Shown: positions 61,350-64,000 of the stretch, in pieces
How the letters are laid out: each line of letters starts with the position of its first letter
Position numbering within the stretch: the first letter of the stretch is position 1
Origin: Ruminococcus sp.
GTDB lineage: Bacteria; Bacillota; Clostridia; Oscillospirales; Acutalibacteraceae
NCBI GenBank assembly: GCA_017410265.1
Contig: JAFQRC010000013.1
Location: forward strand, 62,001 to 126,000
Length of the DNA: 64,000 nt
Direction of reading: 5' to 3'
Position numbers and translations under genes: made by a program
Notes under the pieces: generated by a model
Seen by the model: the letters and a program-made list of their open reading frames with translations, nothing else
The model's database searches: none
Told to the model about the DNA's origin: nothing

Positions 61350-61688
61350 ATGAGAGATTATCTCACAATCAAAGAAAACTTCAGGTTTCAGCGCGCTTAC
61401 AAAAGAGGCAAATCGTATGTTTCGCCTGCGCTTGTGACCTATGTAATAAGAAATAACACTAATAACCTTCAAATCGGAATAACCACCTCTAAAAAAATCG
61501 GCAAGGCTGTTCAGCGCAATAGGTGCAGACGCATTATAAGAGCGGCTTTTTCTGAGTTAGCTCCTCAGATAATTAGTGGCTATGATGTCGTTTTTGTAGC
61601 CAGAGCTAAAACTTCGTATGTAAAAAGCACCGAAATTTTGAGCGCTATGAAAAATCATTTGCAACAGGCAAATGTGCTGCAAAACTAA
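61350..61688 (+). CDS. rnpA: Ribonuclease P protein component
   Basis: 112 aa, start at MRDYLTIKE after AAGGTGG. It has the RNase P protein signature [20 protein letters not shown] (about 50-70) and an N-terminal [12 protein letters not shown]. It assists the catalytic RNA in cleaving tRNA leaders. The downstream yidD start is two bases beyond its stop codon. Confidence 0.97.
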   Translation: MRDYLTIKENFRFQRAYKRGKSYVSPALVTYVIRNNTNNLQIGITTSKKIGKAVQRNRCRRIIRAAFSELAPQIISGYDVVFVARAKTSYVKSTEILSAMKNHLQQANVLQN

Positions 61689-61689
61689 A

Positions 61690-61920
61690 ATGAAAAAGAT
61701 TTTTATCTCACTAATCAGATTTTATCAGTGCTACATTTCTCCGATTATGGGCAAGGGAAAATGTAAATATTACCCTACTTGTTCAGAATATATGAAAGAA
61801 GCTATTGAGGTTCACGGAGCTTTCAAAGGCTTTCTGATGGGATTGTGGAGAATACTAAGGTGTAATCCTTTTTCAAAGGGCGGGTTTGACCCGGTACCAC
61901 CTAAAAAGCACAGAAATTAA
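61690..61920 (+). CDS. yidD: Membrane protein insertion efficiency factor YidD
   Basis: 76 aa, start at MKKIFISLI. Diagnostic strings: [33 protein letters not shown] and [14 protein letters not shown]. Membrane-associated helper of YidC. Typical place between rnpA and yidC. Confidence 0.96.
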   Translation: MKKIFISLIRFYQCYISPIMGKGKCKYYPTCSEYMKEAIEVHGAFKGFLMGLWRILRCNPFSKGGFDPVPPKKHRN

Positions 61921-61933
61921 GAAGGCTAAAATT

Positions 61934-62860
61934 ATGATGCAGATTTTTAACATTTTCGGAAGTTTATTCGGATATGTACTTTGGGCAGCTTATCATTTTG
62001 TAAATAACTTTGGTATCGCTATCATCATTTTCACACTGATATTCAAAGTAGTTTTGTTCCCATCTTCTGTAAAACAGCAGAAATCTATGGCTGCCAACTC
62101 AAGACTCCAGGCAAAGCAGAAGGTACTGCAGGAAAAATATGGCAACGACAAACAGAAATACAACGAAGAGCTACAGAAGCTCTATGAAAAAGAGAATGTC
62201 AGCCCGTTTGGTGGCTGTCTGACCTCACTTTTACCTATGTTTGTTATGCTTGGTATTTACTACGCTGTAGTAAGACCACTTTCCAATGTGCTTCATATTG
62301 CAAGCGATAAAGTAGCAGAGCTTTCAAATTATGTGAATACCATTCCGGGTATTTCGTTAAATTCAGGCTCACTTTACTCGGAAATTGATTTACTCAGAAT
62401 TTTTGACGGCATCTCAACACAGAGTGGTGTTACAGAAATTCTCACAGGTGACGAAATAGAAAAAATTAAGCTATTAACAGGTGGTTTTAATTTTCTCGGT
62501 CTTGATCTTTTATCAACTCCTAAGGTAACAGGCGGATGGATATTACTCATCCCTATTTTATGTCTTGTTACTTCAGTAGGCTCACAGGTATTTATGATGT
62601 TTATGAAAGGTAATCCTATGAGTCAGCAGCAGGGTTGTATGAAATATATGTTCATAGCTCTTCCTGTTTTGACTGCATGGATTGCTTACACAGTACCTGC
62701 AGCTGTTGGTTTCTACTGGATTTGTTCTACAGTTTTCGGTTTTATCCAGACACTTATTATGAACAAGTTCTATTCACCTGATATTATGATTGCAAGAAGT
62801 GAAGCTGAACATATAGCTAGACTTGAGCTTGATGAAAAAAACGCACAGTACACTCCGTAA
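61934..62860 (+). CDS. yidC: Membrane protein insertase YidC/OxaA
   Basis: 308 aa, starting MMQIFNIFG after GAAGG. Five membrane helices. The conserved insertase core shows NNFGIAIIIFTLIFKVVLFP (its Lys or Arg faces the hydrophilic groove), NVSPFGGCLTSLLPMFVMLG and IAYTVPAAVGFYWICS. There is no obvious lipobox. It inserts membrane proteins with or without Sec. A larger loop between helices 2 and 3 (about 125-200) than in B. subtilis SpoIIIJ seems present. Confidence 0.95.
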   Translation: MMQIFNIFGSLFGYVLWAAYHFVNNFGIAIIIFTLIFKVVLFPSSVKQQKSMAANSRLQAKQKVLQEKYGNDKQKYNEELQKLYEKENVSPFGGCLTSLLPMFVMLGIYYAVVRPLSNVLHIASDKVAELSNYVNTIPGISLNSGSLYSEIDLLRIFDGISTQSGVTEILTGDEIEKIKLLTGGFNFLGLDLLSTPKVTGGWILLIPILCLVTSVGSQVFMMFMKGNPMSQQQGCMKYMFIALPVLTAWIAYTVPAAVGFYWICSTVFGFIQTLIMNKFYSPDIMIARSEAEHIARLELDEKNAQYTP

Positions 62861-62904
62861 ACTCTAATTTTGAAAACTACTTACACTGAAAAGAAGGTGC
62901 AAAC

Positions 62905-63690
62905 TTGAATAGAGAAGCTATCGCAACAGGCGCTACTGTTGAAGAAGCAAAAGAAAAAGCCTGCGAAATGCTCGGTGTCGAAACATACGACGACAATGTA
63001 GATTTTGAAATCATCGAGATGCAGCAGAAGAAAATTTTAGGTATTTTCGGCGGCCATCCTGCAAAAGTCAAGGTTTTTATTAAAACTACTCCTGCTCAGG
63101 CTGCTGCGGATTACTTACAGTCCATTATTAAAGCTATGGGCTTAAATGATATCGAGATGAGAGTTGAAGAAAAAGAAAAGAATGTTATCAACATCGATAT
63201 CACGGGCGAAGATGTAGGCTCTGTTATCGGCAGAAGAGGCGAAACACTCGATGCTTTACAGTATCTTACATGCTTAGTTGCTAACCATGTAGAAAACTCT
63301 TACTGCAGAGTTACAATCAATACAGGCGACTACAGAGAAAAGAGAGAAAAGACTCTCGAGATTTTAGGAAGAAAGCTTGCTATCAAAGCGGCTAAAACAG
63401 GCAGAAAATCATCCTTAGAGCCAATGAACCCTTATGAAAGACGCATTATTCACACCGCTGTTCAGAAAATCAACGGTGCAATTTCCTGGAGTGAGGGTGA
63501 AAACATCAACCGTCACGTCGTTATCGGTCCTGACCCTAAGAATAAGGGTAACTATAACAAGGGCAAAAACAACGGCAGAAGACCATACAGAGGTGGCAAA
63601 AGTCAGGCTAAGCCTGCTGCTCCTAACCCTGACCGCCAGCCAATTAATGAGGGCGGAGCGTACGGTCTCTACGGCAGAATTGATAAATAA
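62905..63690 (+). CDS. jag: RNA-binding protein KhpB/Jag
   Basis: 261 aa from a TTG at 62905 after AAGAAGGTG. Jag_N domain (about 1-55; EAIATGATVEEAKEKACEML, KILGIFGGHPAKV), a KH domain (about 80-150; GEDVGSVIGRRGETLDALQY) and an R3H domain (about 150-215; LEPMNPYERRIIHTAVQ). The C-terminus adds a basic Gly/Asn/Lys-rich tail (about 215-261). It binds RNA with KhpA and affects cell elongation in other Firmicutes. Confidence 0.96.
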   Translation: MNREAIATGATVEEAKEKACEMLGVETYDDNVDFEIIEMQQKKILGIFGGHPAKVKVFIKTTPAQAAADYLQSIIKAMGLNDIEMRVEEKEKNVINIDITGEDVGSVIGRRGETLDALQYLTCLVANHVENSYCRVTINTGDYREKREKTLEILGRKLAIKAAKTGRKSSLEPMNPYERRIIHTAVQKINGAISWSEGENINRHVVIGPDPKNKGNYNKGKNNGRRPYRGGKSQAKPAAPNPDRQPINEGGAYGLYGRIDK

Positions 63691-63693
63691 TTT

Positions 63694-63720
63694 CGTAGGG
63701 GCGGTTTTCCGCCCCTTTTT
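63694..63720 (+). terminator. Terminator/GTAGGGGCG repeat after jag
   Basis: AGGGGCGG-tttt-CCGCCCCT then TTTTTG, so it works as a terminator. The leading CGTAGGGGCG matches the dispersed palindromes at 829 and 2834. Confidence 0.75.
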
Positions 63721-63743
63721 GTTTACTGTTTTTTGAGGTTATT

Positions 63744-64000
63744 ATGACAAACTCTACTATTGCTGCTATCAGCACTGCTCAGGGTATGGGCGGAATCGGT
63801 GTAATCAGAATATCGGGTGAAAATGCGCTTACTATTGCAGACAAGGTTTTTGTTGCTGTAAGCTCAAAAAAGCTTTCAGATGCAAAAGGCTATACTGCGC
63901 ATTTCGGCGCTGTTTACTATGAAAATGAAAAGATTGATGAATGCATTGCAACTGTTTTCAAAGCTCCTTTCAGCTACACCGGAGAAAATGTTGTAGAGCT
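63744..64000 (+). CDS. mnmE: tRNA modification GTPase MnmE (N-terminal part)
   Basis: The first 85 codons are visible (MTNSTIAAISTAQGMGGIGV...), with TGAGG upstream. The N-terminal formyl-THF-binding domain shows GIGVIRISGENAL and FSYTGENVVE. The G domain lies beyond the edge. MnmE with MnmG modifies the wobble uridine of certain tRNAs. It fits the jag-mnmE origin order. Confidence 0.95.
   Translation, partial: MTNSTIAAISTAQGMGGIGVIRISGENALTIADKVFVAVSSKKLSDAKGYTAHFGAVYYENEKIDECIATVFKAPFSYTGENVVE

Overview
The window reads as a chromosomal segment of a low-to-moderate GC, Gram-positive anaerobe of the Ruminococcus/Oscillospiraceae kind. The reasons are: secreted proteins ending in dockerin domains, CotH-dockerin proteins, a two-subunit class I fumarase, a GGGtGRT protein, strong AGGAGG ribosome sites, and the Firmicutes gene order around the replication origin. 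No phage, insertion sequence, tRNA, rRNA or CRISPR array was recognised. Species identity is inference. LAYOUT. 1-5 kb: the 5' part of a secreted CHAP-like gene, a hairpin-rich gap, an Fe-S scaffold/GGGtGRT pair, a gap of nested inverted repeats, and a small LytTR/DUF3021 membrane cluster. 5.3-10.6 kb: two tandem CotH-kinase dockerin proteins. 10.7-14.1 kb: an amidohydrolase, a transglutaminase-like lipoprotein, a CpXC protein and a helical repeat protein. 14.2-18.6 kb: YfhO, a GT2 glycosyltransferase and GtrA, together resembling a lipoteichoic-acid or wall-polymer glycosylation set. 18.7-26 kb: lepA, a CBM-like dockerin protein, a C_GCAxxG_C_C protein, fumarase, and an OmpR/histidine-kinase pair. 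26.1-31.2 kb: three tandem ECF-sigma plus membrane-protein modules, the third leading into a dockerin protein built from two protease-prodomain-like repeats. 31.4-41 kb: zapA, U32 peptidase, dut, mreBCD-PBP2, a minD-like gene and mgsA. 41-49.3 kb: an NlpC/P60-like ricin-lectin dockerin protein, hisS-aspS, two leucine-rich-repeat dockerin proteins, and a fourth sigma/membrane-protein module on the minus strand. 49.4-64 kb: an ATP-grasp gene, a lipoprotein, gyrA, gyrB, a zinc-ribbon membrane protein, remB, recF, yaaA, dnaN, an oriC candidate, dnaA, then divergently rpmH, rnpA, yidD, yidC, jag and the start of mnmE. HOW IT FITS. Seven secreted dockerin proteins suggest a cell-surface or extracellular cohesin-dockerin assembly whose cohesin partners lie elsewhere. 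The four ECF-sigma/membrane-protein pairs share gene overlap, a TGAAAC-type promoter, a short cytoplasmic segment, one transmembrane helix, a Thr/Pro-rich extracellular linker and a conserved extracellular C-terminal domain. They look like a paralogous family of trans-envelope signalling modules, analogous in layout to the SigI/RsgI sensors of cellulolytic clostridia but with ECF-type sigma factors and no visible zinc anti-sigma motif. This is the best candidate for an under-described system here. The origin region carries a Bacillus-like DnaA-trio element next to a near-consensus DnaA box.
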